A stretch of 64,000 nt of DNA, taken from contig JACRPS010000034.1 in the NCBI GenBank assembly GCA_016223085.1, positions 90,106 through 154,105 of the forward strand, written 5' to 3'. This document shows positions 32,006-40,188 of this stretch, piece by piece (position 1 is the first letter of the stretch; each line of letters opens with the position of its first letter). Origin of the DNA: Chloroflexota bacterium (lineage in GTDB: Bacteria > Chloroflexota > Anaerolineae > Aggregatilineales > Phototrophicaceae). Under the pieces are notes generated by a model that was given only the letters and a program-made list of their open reading frames with translations, was not told the origin of the DNA and made no database searches. A program made the translations under genes and the position numbers.

Positions 32006-32671
32006 ATGACACGCCAGTTGATTGATCTCAGCCACACCGTCGAGGACGGCCTCATCACCTACAAGGGGCTGCCCGCGCCCATCATCTGCGATTACCTCAG
32101 CCGCGAGGCGTCGCGCCGGGTATACGCGCCCGGCACGGAGTTCCACATCGGCAAAATCGAGATGGTCGCCAATACCGGGACATACCTCGATTCGCCCTTC
32201 CATCGCTTTGCCGATGGCCGCGATCTGGCGGCGCTGGAACTGGAACAACTGGCGCATCTCGACGGTGTATTAGTCCGCCTCTCGCCGGAGCACGGGCGCG
32301 TGATTGATGCCGACTGCTTCGCCGGGCTGGACGTGCGCGGCAAGGCGGTGCTGGTGCAAACCGGTTGGTCGCGCCACTGGAAGACCGACCAGTATTTTGA
32401 AGGCCACAGCTACTTGACTGAAGCCGCTGCCCATGCGCTCAAGGCAGGCGGCGCGGCGCTGGTGGGCATTGACTCGTACAACATTGACGATACGGCGGAT
32501 GGCCGCCGCCCGGTTCACACCATCCTGCTCGGCGCGAATATTCTCATCGTCGAGCATATGAACAATCTGGAGGCGATCCCCGCCGGCGTGCCGTTTAAGT
32601 TCTACGCCGTGCCGGTAAAGGTAAAAAACTTTGGCACGTTCCCGGTGCGCGCCTTTGTCATGGTGGAGTGA
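32006..32671 (+). CDS. Cyclase / kynurenine-formamidase-like family protein
   Basis: A 221-residue member of the cyclase superfamily, metal-dependent hydrolases that include kynurenine formamidase. It begins RQLIDLSHTVEDGLITYKG. The usual zinc motif HxGTHxDxPxH reads NTGTYLDSPFHRFADG here: the first His is Asn and the second is Tyr, while Asp and the last His remain. This variant occurs in a subset of the family, and metal use may differ. The substrate is unknown. It starts 3 bp after the CHAT-like gene, within the same apparent operon. Confidence 0.82.
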   Translation: MTRQLIDLSHTVEDGLITYKGLPAPIICDYLSREASRRVYAPGTEFHIGKIEMVANTGTYLDSPFHRFADGRDLAALELEQLAHLDGVLVRLSPEHGRVIDADCFAGLDVRGKAVLVQTGWSRHWKTDQYFEGHSYLTEAAAHALKAGGAALVGIDSYNIDDTADGRRPVHTILLGANILIVEHMNNLEAIPAGVPFKFYAVPVKVKNFGTFPVRAFVMVE

Positions 32672-32699
32672 GGGACTCCCTGACTGTGGAGAGATTACA

Positions 32700-33164
32700 A
32701 TGTGGCCGCTCACAAAAGAGTTTTCGTTTGTTTCGCCTTATTCTTTGAAGGAGTGCAAAAAAGCACTCAAACATCTTGAATCTTGTCCTGAAATCACCAT
32801 GTTAGAAGTTACCGAGAAGACTGCTGAAACCTATTTCCGGTTGGGATGTTATCAAAGCGACGGCCACAGAAGACTGGCCTATGCTGAGGCTGAGATGACT
32901 CTTTCCTTAAATGAAACAGGAGATGTAAAGGTTCGAGGAACAAGCAACGCCTCTGTCCTCCAGATTTTGTTCTATACGTATTTCGTTGTTATCGGGGCTA
33001 TTTTAGCTTTCATATTTTACTCTCCTTTAATACTGTTTCTGTTCTTTTCGCTGTTTGCGATTATCTTTGTGAGAAGGCTTCGTCTGGTGTTTAACAATCA
33101 AGAAAGACTAATCTCAATTATCTATGACGCTCTGGGGGTGGATAAAACAGAGGTTCGTCTATAA
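32700..33164 (+). CDS. Hypothetical membrane protein, 154 residues
   Basis: The protein starts MWPLTKEFSFVSPYSLKEC. It has a soluble alpha/beta-looking N-terminal half, then two adjacent membrane helices (LQILFYTYFVVIGAILAFIF and PLILFLFFSLFAIIFV), and a short C-terminal tail. I do not recognise it. GGAGAG lies 8 bp before the ATG. Base composition is distinctly more AT-rich than the flanking genes, which suggests recent acquisition. It stands between the cyclase gene and a pair of palindromes. Confidence 0.7.
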   Translation: MWPLTKEFSFVSPYSLKECKKALKHLESCPEITMLEVTEKTAETYFRLGCYQSDGHRRLAYAEAEMTLSLNETGDVKVRGTSNASVLQILFYTYFVVIGAILAFIFYSPLILFLFFSLFAIIFVRRLRLVFNNQERLISIIYDALGVDKTEVRL

Positions 33165-33183
33165 AATTCTGCTGACATGGCAT

Positions 33184-33264
33184 GTAGGGACACGGCATGC
33201 CGTGTCCCTACCGATTCAATTGTTGATGGATGATTGTAGGGGCGAACCGCCGGTTCGCCCCTAC
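33184..33264. repeat. Two palindromes upstream of rimO
   Basis: 33184-33211 has arms GTAGGGACACGGCA / TGCCGTGTCCCTAC. 33236-33264 has arms GTAGGGGCGAACC and GGTTCGCCCCTAC around GCC. They end 26 bp before the rimO start, within its expected leader. Confidence 0.88.
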
Positions 33265-33289
33265 AAGGTATTGTATAACAGGGAACGGG

Positions 33290-34732
33290 ATGGCGTCTCG
33301 TAAAAATAACTACTATCTCCTCAGCCTCGGCTGTTCCAAAAATACGGTCGATTCGGAAAGCATCGCGCAGGTGTTGAACCAGAACGGGATGCGCGGCGTC
33401 GGCAATCCGAATCAGGCGGAAGTGCTGATCGTCAACACCTGCGGCTTTATTGACACGGCCAAGCAGGAATCGATCAACGCGCTGCGTGAGCTGGCCGACG
33501 GCAAGCGCAAAAACCAGATGGTGATCGCGGCGGGCTGCCTGTCGCAGCGGTACGGCGCGAATCTGGTGCAGGAAGTGCCGGGGCTGGATGGCGTGATCGG
33601 CACGCGCCGCTGGATGGACATTTTTGACCTCATCCGCCGCCTGCGCGACCGCAAACATCCCGAACCGCTGTATCACCTGCCAACGGATGCCAACGTCGTC
33701 GGGCTGGACGAACGCGGCGTGTTGCGCGCAAGCGTCCAGGGCGCGAGTGCCTATCTCAAGATCGCCGACGGCTGCCGCCGCCCGTGCGCTTTCTGCGCCA
33801 TCCCGAAAATCAAGGGGACAGCCGTCAGCCGCCCGGTGGAGTCTATCGTGCGCGAGGCGGAACGGCTGCAAAACATGGGCGTCAGGGAACTGATTCTGAT
33901 CGCGCAGGATACAACCGATTACGGCCACGACCTGGGCCTGAAAGATGGACTGGCGCATCTGCTGGACAGCATCGTGCAGGCCGCGCCGGACATCCCCTGG
34001 ATTCGCGTGATGTACGCCTATCCCGGCTACGTCACGCCACGCCTGATGGAAACGATGGCAAAACACCCGCAGATTTTGCCCTATCTCGATATGCCGCTTC
34101 AGCACGGCCACCGCGACACGCTGCTGCGCATGAAACGTCCGGCGAAAATCGAATGGGTGTACGAAACGGTCGGCAGGCTGCGTGAGATGATCCCGAACCT
34201 GTGCGTTCGGACAACCTTTATTGTCGGCTATCCCGGCGAAACCGAGGCCGAGTTTGAAGGGTTGATGCAGTTCGTGCGTGATTTGCAGTTCGACCGCGTC
34301 GGCGCGTTCCAGTACTCGTATGAAATCGGCACGCCGAGCGCGGCATTGCCTAACCACGTGGATGACGCCGTGAAGCAGGAGCGTTACGAACGGCTGATGG
34401 AACTCCAGCAGGGCATCAGTCTGGCGAAAAACCAGGCGCTGGTCGGCAGGACGCTGGACATCCTGGTCGAAGGGCACGGCGTCAGCGAGGATGACGACGG
34501 CCAGCCAACCGGTGACACGATCACGCTGGGGCGCAGCTACCGCGACGCGCCGGAGATTGACGGTTACGTGCTGGTCGAAGGGGAACTGCCGGTTGGCGAA
34601 ATCGTACCGGTGCGCATCACTGGCGCGACCACCTACGACCTGATCGCCACGCCGGACACCCATGCGCCGGTTGTCATCGAGCCGGGCAAAGTCTACGGCG
34701 AGGGTATGATTACGCTGGACAGCGTGGGGTGA
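33290..34732 (+). CDS. rimO: Ribosomal protein S12 methylthiotransferase RimO
   Basis: A 480-residue radical-SAM methylthiotransferase. The N-terminal UPF0004 domain begins YYLLSLGCSKNTVDSES and has the Cys residues of the auxiliary cluster (GCSKN, NTCGFI, AAGCLSQR). The radical-SAM site is ADGCRRPCAFCAIP (CxxxCxxC). The C-terminal TRAM domain ends the protein. RimO adds a methylthio group to an Asp of ribosomal protein S12 (Asp88/89). The ATG at 33290 has GGGAACGGG upstream; a longer frame reads through a palindromic repeat and is rejected. A strong terminator follows. Confidence 0.95.
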   Translation: MASRKNNYYLLSLGCSKNTVDSESIAQVLNQNGMRGVGNPNQAEVLIVNTCGFIDTAKQESINALRELADGKRKNQMVIAAGCLSQRYGANLVQEVPGLDGVIGTRRWMDIFDLIRRLRDRKHPEPLYHLPTDANVVGLDERGVLRASVQGASAYLKIADGCRRPCAFCAIPKIKGTAVSRPVESIVREAERLQNMGVRELILIAQDTTDYGHDLGLKDGLAHLLDSIVQAAPDIPWIRVMYAYPGYVTPRLMETMAKHPQILPYLDMPLQHGHRDTLLRMKRPAKIEWVYETVGRLREMIPNLCVRTTFIVGYPGETEAEFEGLMQFVRDLQFDRVGAFQYSYEIGTPSAALPNHVDDAVKQERYERLMELQQGISLAKNQALVGRTLDILVEGHGVSEDDDGQPTGDTITLGRSYRDAPEIDGYVLVEGELPVGEIVPVRITGATTYDLIATPDTHAPVVIEPGKVYGEGMITLDSVG

Positions 34733-34834
34733 TAACATCGAACCGATGCCGCCAGGGGCTGGAAGCCCTCTGGCTGACTCCTGAAGGTAAGCCCGCCAGA
34801 AGCGGGCTGACAGCCATGACTAATTCGTCTTTCC

Positions 34835-34858
34835 AGCCACCTTCCAGGTGGCTTTTTT
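34835..34858 (+). terminator. Rho-independent terminator downstream of rimO
   Basis: A perfect 8-bp stem AGCCACCT / AGGTGGCT with a TCC loop and a TTTTTT tract. Several GC hairpins precede it (e.g. AGCCCGCCAGAAGCGGGCT at 34791-34809). The stretch 34733-34948 has no gene. Confidence 0.82.
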
Positions 34859-34948
34859 CGTTCAGCCGGACGGCTTTCAGCGTCCGGCGTGGCTTATTTG
34901 CGGCATATCACCATATCCCTCTACCGTTTCCGTCCGCCGTTTTCTTGA

Positions 34949-35881
34949 CTACAGCCAGTCGCGCCGCAAAAACAGCATCACGACGCTGAACGTCACAACC
35001 AGAGTGATGCCCATGATGATGACGAAGGAGTGCTCAAGTTCCATCAGCGGCAGCTTGATATTCATGCCGTAAATGCTGGCAATGACGGTTGGCAGCGACA
35101 GGATGATGGTGATGGACGCCAGGAACTTCATCACGACGTTCAGATTGTTGGAGATGATCGAGGCAAACGCATCCATCATCTGGCTGAGGATGCCGCTGGA
35201 GATGTTGGTCATTTCGATGGCCTGGCCGAGTTCGGTCAGCACGTCTTCCAACAGGTCCTGGTCTTCCTCATATTTGTTGAACAGGTGGCTCTTTTGCAGC
35301 CGCCCAATCATCAGTTCATTGGATTTCAGCGCGGTCGTGAACAGCGTCAGGCTTTTCTGGTACTTCAGCAGTTCCAGCACCTCTTTGTTTTTCAGCGAGG
35401 CTTGTAGCCGGTCTTCCAGCGCGTCCACCTTGCGGTTGATCTCCCGCAGGTACGCCAGATATTTATTGGCCGCCGCCAGCAGCAGATGCAGCACGAAGCG
35501 GTTTTTCTTGGCCGTGCTCAGGCCGCGAATCCGTCCCGCCGCCAGTTCCGGGATGACCGTGTTTTCCGCCTTATAGACGGTGATTATCACGCGCTCGGTC
35601 ATCACAATGCCGATGGGCACGGTCGCGTAAGGAATATCGGCGTGTTCGCCCTGGAACACCGGCACGCGCAGCACGATCAGAATCGTGCCATTGTCGTTTT
35701 CGGTGCGCGGGCGTTCGTCTATGTCCAGCGGATAGGTCAGGTAATCTTCCGGGATATGGTATTCCCGGCACACACTGGCGATCTCCTGGGTGTCAGGATT
35801 CACCAGATTCATCCAGCAGCCATCAATCGGTTTGTCAAGCGTTATCAGGCCGGCCTCGGTATTACGCAGACAGGTAATCAT
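34949..35881 (-). CDS. corA: CorA-family divalent cation transporter
   Basis: A 310-residue CorA-like channel. A soluble N-terminal funnel domain (PLDIDERPRTENDNGTILIVL, summarised) and a long helical stalk (INRKVDALEDRLQASLKNK) lead to two C-terminal membrane helices. The first helix ends with the signature YGMNIKLP (GMN selectivity motif). It should import magnesium, or cobalt/nickel, as a homopentamer. The ATG at 35881 follows GGAGAGAG; longer readings add unrelated residues. A structured leader of at least 200 nt with a short open reading frame lies upstream, suggesting translational or attenuation control. Confidence 0.9.
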   Translation of the reverse strand: MITCLRNTEAGLITLDKPIDGCWMNLVNPDTQEIASVCREYHIPEDYLTYPLDIDERPRTENDNGTILIVLRVPVFQGEHADIPYATVPIGIVMTERVIITVYKAENTVIPELAAGRIRGLSTAKKNRFVLHLLLAAANKYLAYLREINRKVDALEDRLQASLKNKEVLELLKYQKSLTLFTTALKSNELMIGRLQKSHLFNKYEEDQDLLEDVLTELGQAIEMTNISSGILSQMMDAFASIISNNLNVVMKFLASITIILSLPTVIASIYGMNIKLPLMELEHSFVIIMGITLVVTFSVVMLFLRRDWL

Positions 35882-36139
35882 GTTGCTCTCTCCACACGTT
35901 CCAGCGGGGGCGGATAAAAAAGTGGGGTGTGGAGACGCGCTTACTGGAAGGTGAGGAGGTGGCAGCGCACCTGAACGCCGAGAGCCGCCGGCAGCGTGCG
36001 GGTGTGGTAGGAATCCAGCGGGTGGATTGCGATGGCGGTGACAAAGATCATAGGCCAGCGTCCTTTCCGGGCAGATGCTCATTCGCAGGAGCATCCACCG
36101 CGCCGCCAGCCATAGCGGGGGTCAGCCGGGGAATGCTCC
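35882..36139 (-). promoter_or_regulatory. Structured corA leader with RBS-sequestering hairpin
   Basis: On the minus strand, TCTCCACAC (35927-35935) can pair perfectly with GTGTGGAGA (35889-35897), which contains the corA ribosome site. Further upstream, the segment 36088-36095 can pair either with 36133-36139 (GGAGCAT/ATGCTCC) or with 36074-36080 (GATGCTC/GAGCATC), so the two stems are mutually exclusive. A 36-codon reading frame lies between them. This arrangement suggests conditional exposure of the ribosome site. It does not match the M-box consensus that I can recall. Confidence 0.5.
35941..36051 (-). CDS. Possible leader peptide of corA, 36 residues
   Basis: A short frame that starts ATG after AAAGGA (about 9-nt spacing) and ends 60 bp before the corA start. 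The sequence begins MIFVTAIAIHPLDSYHTRTL. In enterobacteria, corA and mgtA are controlled by leader peptides (CorL, MgtL), so its position is suggestive. Its coding nature is unproven, and it has no homologue known to me. Confidence 0.35.
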   Translation of the reverse strand: MIFVTAIAIHPLDSYHTRTLPAALGVQVRCHLLTFQ

Positions 36140-36275
36140 TGATGTCAGACAGGACAGGCTCACCGTGTAGGTAGCCCGGCTCTGTCTAAAACTGGGATAA
36201 TCGTCCATTCGTCGGCAAACAGTCCTGTTCATGAACACCATCTTGATTATACGCCCGTTTCCGCCCAAACAAAAA

Positions 36276-36297
36276 GCCATTTCCGTGAAGAAATGGC
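36276..36297 (-). terminator. Rho-independent terminator of the O-methyltransferase gene
   Basis: Stem GCCATTTC / GAAATGGC with a 6-nt loop, followed on the minus strand by TTTTTGTTT. It lies 30 bp after the stop of the 36327 gene. Confidence 0.85.
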
Positions 36298-36326
36298 CTG
36301 TTCCAGCACCTGAAAGGGAGAGGTTT

Positions 36327-36968
36327 CTACCCCTTCCTGATGCCCACTGCCATGCCGTCGCCGATGGCAAGAATCATGCTGTCCAACTGCGGGTGTTCGG
36401 CAATCGCGCGGTTGAACGCCAGCATGGCGCGGTCCTCGTCGCTCTCCGGCATCAGGATTCTGCCACCGCGAAACGCATTATGCGCGGCGACCACGCCACC
36501 GGGGCGCAAGTTGTCTATCGCCCACGCCAGATAATCGGGATAGCTGGCTTTGTCGGCGTCAATAAACACCAGGTCAAACGGCCCGTTTGTGCTCAATTGC
36601 CGCAGCGATTCGCGCGCGTCGCCTTCAATCACCTCCACCTTGTCCGCCAGTCCCGCCTGCCGGAAGCTGGCGCGGGCCACCTGCGCGTGTTTGCTGCTTC
36701 GTTCCAGTGTGTACAGCCTGCCGTCCGGCGGCAGGGCACGGGCGATCCACACGCCGCTGTAACCCGCCAGCGTGCCGATTTCCACCACTTTTTTTGCGCC
36801 CGCCAGCGATACGAGGAACTGCATCAGCCGCCCCTCAAACGGTTTGAGGCTGATCTGCGGCAGTTCGTGGCGGCTGGCCTCCTGCTGAATCCAGCGCAGC
36901 GTGTCGTCCTCTCGTGCGTACAGGTCGGTGATATAGCTGTCCAGTTGAGAGCGTGTATCGCCATCCAT
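36327..36968 (-). CDS. Class I O-methyltransferase (catechol/caffeoyl-CoA type)
   Basis: A 213-residue family 3 O-methyltransferase. KVVEIGTLAGYSGVWIARAL is the SAM-binding motif I. The metal-binding acidic cluster is DLVFIDADKASYPDYL, then RPGGVVAAHNAFRGG (where the usual Asp-Asn pair reads His-Asn). Relatives methylate catechol-like hydroxyls with Mg2+; in bacteria some modify tRNA or small phenolics (e.g. TrmR-like). The substrate is unknown. The SD is AGGGAAGATG-like. Its terminator lies downstream, and rnz lies 58 bp upstream. Confidence 0.88.
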   Translation of the reverse strand: MDGDTRSQLDSYITDLYAREDDTLRWIQQEASRHELPQISLKPFEGRLMQFLVSLAGAKKVVEIGTLAGYSGVWIARALPPDGRLYTLERSSKHAQVARASFRQAGLADKVEVIEGDARESLRQLSTNGPFDLVFIDADKASYPDYLAWAIDNLRPGGVVAAHNAFRGGRILMPESDEDRAMLAFNRAIAEHPQLDSMILAIGDGMAVGIRKG

Positions 36969-37026
36969 AGCTTACATCTTCCCTTCTCACTCCCTGCAAA
37001 TTCCAGGCCACACCGTTCACAGTATA

Positions 37027-37992
37027 TTACGACACGTCTTCTTCCGGTTCTCGTAGCTGTACTTTTTCTGCCGGCTGGTCACGCCGGATGGCGTAATGGT
37101 CGAGATCGCGCACGACGTAGCTGTTGGGGAAGACGCGCCGCGCTTCCTCGATAATATCACGCTCCCGGTAGCGGCGGGAAACGTGCGTCAGCAGCAGCGT
37201 TTTGACGCCGGTTTCCAGCGCCAGCGTGGCCGCCTGCTGCGCCGTGATGTGCCCGAAATCGCGGGCGGTATCTGCTTCCGACTGCAGGAAGGTGGCTTCG
37301 ATCACCAGCGCGTCAGCCTCGGCCACGTAGTCGCGCACGTTATCCAGCCGCCCGATGTCGCCGATGTGCACCAGCTTGACGCCGCGAATCACCTCGCCCA
37401 ACACCATGTCCGGCGTGATGATTCGCCCGTCCGCCAGTGTGATCGTTTCGCCGCGCACCAGTTGGCTGCGTTCTGGCCCGGCGGGCACGCCCAGTTCGGC
37501 GGCCTTATCCACCAGGAATGGGCGGCGCGACTTTTCCTGAAAAATATAGCCGAAGTTGCCCGACCCCCGGTGCGTGACCGGGAAGGCGCTAACAGTGAAA
37601 TCCTTGCTATCCAGCAGCAGCCCCGGCTTGATGTCTATAAGATGCAGCTTGATTGGAATACGCTCGTAATCCAGCACGACGCCGTACAGCAGCGCCTGCA
37701 CCCGGTCGAGCGTGGCCCTGCCGCCGTAGATTTCGATCTCGTCTATACTTTCCCAATGGACGAAGGTGGAAATCAGCCCGCCCAGGCCGAGGATGTGGTC
37801 GAGATGCGAGTGGGTCAGCAGGATACGGTTGAGCCGCTTAAAGCCCACCCCGCTGCGTAAAATCTGCCGCTGCGTGCCTTCGCCGCAGTCAATCAGGAAG
37901 CGGTATTCGCCGGCCAGCACAATCTGCGCCGGCATCCCCCGGTGAATGGACGGCGCGGCCGCCGACGTGCCCAGAAACACAATTTCAAACAT
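37027..37992 (-). CDS. rnz: Ribonuclease Z
   Basis: A 321-residue metallo-beta-lactamase RNase Z. It starts MFEIVFLGTSAAAPSIHRG. The zinc motif is LLTHSHLDHILGLGGL, and FLIDCGEGTQRQI precedes it. The C-terminal VIEATFLQSEADTARDFGH and LLTHVSRRY supply the other ligands and the HEAT/HST-type region. It cuts the 3' trailer from tRNA precursors. At 321 residues it is the usual short form. The gene begins 3 bp after the stop of the glycosyltransferase gene, so the two are co-transcribed. Confidence 0.94.
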   Translation of the reverse strand: MFEIVFLGTSAAAPSIHRGMPAQIVLAGEYRFLIDCGEGTQRQILRSGVGFKRLNRILLTHSHLDHILGLGGLISTFVHWESIDEIEIYGGRATLDRVQALLYGVVLDYERIPIKLHLIDIKPGLLLDSKDFTVSAFPVTHRGSGNFGYIFQEKSRRPFLVDKAAELGVPAGPERSQLVRGETITLADGRIITPDMVLGEVIRGVKLVHIGDIGRLDNVRDYVAEADALVIEATFLQSEADTARDFGHITAQQAATLALETGVKTLLLTHVSRRYRERDIIEEARRVFPNSYVVRDLDHYAIRRDQPAEKVQLREPEEDVS

Positions 37993-37995
37993 GGG

Positions 37996-40017
37996 TTACC
38001 TGCGGGCGACGGAAATCTGCCCGACAAACAGGCGCGTGCCGCGCTGCTGGCTGTCCTCCAGCACGCCCATCCGCACACTGCTGGCCGAGTCATACGCGCC
38101 GATGGAGACATCATAGGTGCCGCCGGGAATGGATGCCGGCAGCGGCACAAACGTCACCTGGATAAATATATCGCGGCTGTGCAGCGACCCCACATTGACG
38201 CTAATCGTATCGGTCTGCGCGGCAATCGAAGCCGGGTCGGGCAGCACATGCGTGAACAGGCGCAGCGTCGGTGGGATCATACCATCCACGCGCCAGTAAG
38301 TGATAAACGTCAGGATACCACCCGCCGTATAGGTTGCGGCGGAATCGCTCTCATAACCCAGAAAGGTGATGTTGCCGCCAAAACGCACCGGCGGCGCGGC
38401 CAGATTGGTCGAGCCGCGCGCTTCTGGCGCAAAGGCGACCGGCGCGGTGGTGGTAAAGCGACCAATTGTATCCGCCAGCTGCTGTTCGACGTTGAGCATT
38501 ACCACGCCATCCGGCGGCAGATTGTCGCGCGTCAGCACCGTGCCCTGCTGCACCCACTTCTGCAAATACGGGTGCATGTTATGCAGCATCCGCGTTTCCG
38601 GGAAGATAATCTGCTGGTCAGCGCCACCGTTCATCAGCACCAGTCCGGTGCCGCAGTCGGCAAAGCGCAGCGGCGCCTGCTTGCGGTTCATCATCAGCAG
38701 CAGCAGGTCGGTGCTGCTCAATTCCCGTCCTTTGGACGGTGGCGAGTCACAAACGAGCGTCGGCAGGCTGTTGGCTGTCATATCCAGATGATGCGCCAGT
38801 TGGCCGATGCGGCTGTGATAGGCCGCGGCGACGGCGGGCAGGCGCGGCCACACCCCGTACAGGTCGCGCCACAGCCAGCCGAGGTTAAACCCCAGCAGAA
38901 CCAGCAGGCCGACAGCCATCAGGCGGCGGGCGCTGCGGGCGCGCAGGCTGTAATAAAGGGTGCTGACACCCAACCCGAAAAACAGGGCAATCAATGGTAG
39001 CAGGCTGGTCAGCGCCAGAAAGTTCGGGCTGTCCAGCGTCAGGAATGCGACGGGCAGCAGCGCCAGCGTGAAGATCAGCGGCAGGGCGTAGCGCCGCCGC
39101 CGGATGGCCCGCAGCGCCACCAGTAGACCGACCAGCAGCAGCACGCCGCTGACCAGATCAAGCAGCGGGCGGCCCGGCAGGTTACGCACCGGATTTTGAT
39201 CGCCCAGGAAAAACAGACCGCTGATGCTGTTCCCGATAACGGTCAGTGGTGGGTTCTGGATGATGTTGTAACTGCCAAAGACCCGCATCGCGCCGCTAAG
39301 ACGGGGCAGGCGCAGGCTGGAGATTAGGTACGGCATGGCGACAATCATCATCACCAGCAGGGCGAAACCCAGATAACCCAGGCGGCGGCGCGAGGTCGTA
39401 CGCCGCGTCAGCACCATGTAGAAGATGAAGGCCATGCTCGCCAGCACAATCATGAAGTGCGCCGGGTGAACGTAGAAGCCCAGCCCCAGCAGCAGCCCCA
39501 GCGCGACAAACGGCGCGGTGGATGGCTGGCGTGGCGCGCCCCGGTGATAGACCGAAAAAATGCGCGCCAGCGACAGGATGACGCCGGTCACCAGCAGCGG
39601 CAGGAACGACTCGCGGGAGACTTCCCGCCCCAGCAGAATCGTCCACAGATTAACCGTCAGCAGCGCCAGCGCCGCCACTCCGGCCAGCGGGCCAAACAGC
39701 CGTGTTGCCAGCGCGTACACCAGTGCCAGTGTCAGCAGGCTGACCCAGATCGAGATAAGCTGATAGCTAACGAGTCCTCGACCGACAACGCTGCTGAGCG
39801 CGGCCAGCACGACGTGATATAGCCCTTCGCGTCCTTCACCGTCGCCCAGGTCGTAAAAGACTTCGACAGTACCCTGGCGCGCGGTTTCCGCCACGCGAAT
39901 ATCGGTGATTTCCTCCTGATGCAGTCCTGGCGGCAGACGCGTCAGATCACGCAGCCGCAGGAAGGCCGCCAGCAGCAGGAGCAGCACCGCCAGAGCGTAA
40001 CTCACTCGGCTGGACAA
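37996..40017 (-). CDS. GT39-like membrane glycosyltransferase
   Basis: A 673-residue membrane protein with about 11 helices in the first 420 residues. The first loop contains RLPPGLHQEEITDIRVAETA, an acidic (EE) catalytic-type motif of the PMT/ArnT superfamily. The DGEGREGLYHVVLAAL segment follows. The C-terminal 230 residues are soluble and beta-rich, with ITFLGYESDSAATYTAGG near the end. It probably transfers a sugar from a lipid-linked donor on the outer face of the membrane. The acceptor is unknown. It leads a two-gene unit with rnz. Confidence 0.82.
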   Translation of the reverse strand: MSSRVSYALAVLLLLLAAFLRLRDLTRLPPGLHQEEITDIRVAETARQGTVEVFYDLGDGEGREGLYHVVLAALSSVVGRGLVSYQLISIWVSLLTLALVYALATRLFGPLAGVAALALLTVNLWTILLGREVSRESFLPLLVTGVILSLARIFSVYHRGAPRQPSTAPFVALGLLLGLGFYVHPAHFMIVLASMAFIFYMVLTRRTTSRRRLGYLGFALLVMMIVAMPYLISSLRLPRLSGAMRVFGSYNIIQNPPLTVIGNSISGLFFLGDQNPVRNLPGRPLLDLVSGVLLLVGLLVALRAIRRRRYALPLIFTLALLPVAFLTLDSPNFLALTSLLPLIALFFGLGVSTLYYSLRARSARRLMAVGLLVLLGFNLGWLWRDLYGVWPRLPAVAAAYHSRIGQLAHHLDMTANSLPTLVCDSPPSKGRELSSTDLLLLMMNRKQAPLRFADCGTGLVLMNGGADQQIIFPETRMLHNMHPYLQKWVQQGTVLTRDNLPPDGVVMLNVEQQLADTIGRFTTTAPVAFAPEARGSTNLAAPPVRFGGNITFLGYESDSAATYTAGGILTFITYWRVDGMIPPTLRLFTHVLPDPASIAAQTDTISVNVGSLHSRDIFIQVTFVPLPASIPGGTYDVSIGAYDSASSVRMGVLEDSQQRGTRLFVGQISVARR

Positions 40018-40030
40018 AACCGTTTCCCTT

Positions 40031-40090
40031 CAGTAGTTCCGAGTTCCGAGTTCCGAGTTTTCAGTTTTCGGTTGTCAGTTTTCGGTAAAA
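40031..40090. repeat. Heptad repeat tract (CAGTTTT / GAGTTCC units)
   Basis: A row of 7-bp units first reads TTCCGAG and then TTTCAGT/TTTCGGT. It lies directly upstream of the glycosyltransferase gene. It is another arm of the CAGTYNT family, with no partner arm in reverse nearby. The gap 40018-40188 has no gene. Confidence 0.65.
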
Positions 40091-40188
40091 GACCAACTGT
40101 ATTCACGTCAATCATTGGCCCACCTGGGTAAGTGAACAGGGAAACGCCCCTGATTGGTCCTGTCTCTGGACTGATAACGGGCAGCTAT

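Noticed and set aside
33230..33289. Upstream extension of rimO reading through a palindrome
   Set aside because: The extra 20 residues are encoded by a dispersed repeat and are absent from RimO proteins; the ATG at 33290 has a ribosome site.
33122..34738. Minus-strand open frame of 538 codons opposite rimO
   Set aside because: It lies wholly antisense to an unambiguous RimO gene and includes repeat sequence at one end; no family motif is seen.
36040..36200. Possible M-box or cobalamin riboswitch upstream of corA
   Set aside because: Only short fragments (GGTGAG, GGATGCT) resemble the known consensus sequences; the conserved core blocks are missing. I report it only as an unclassified leader.
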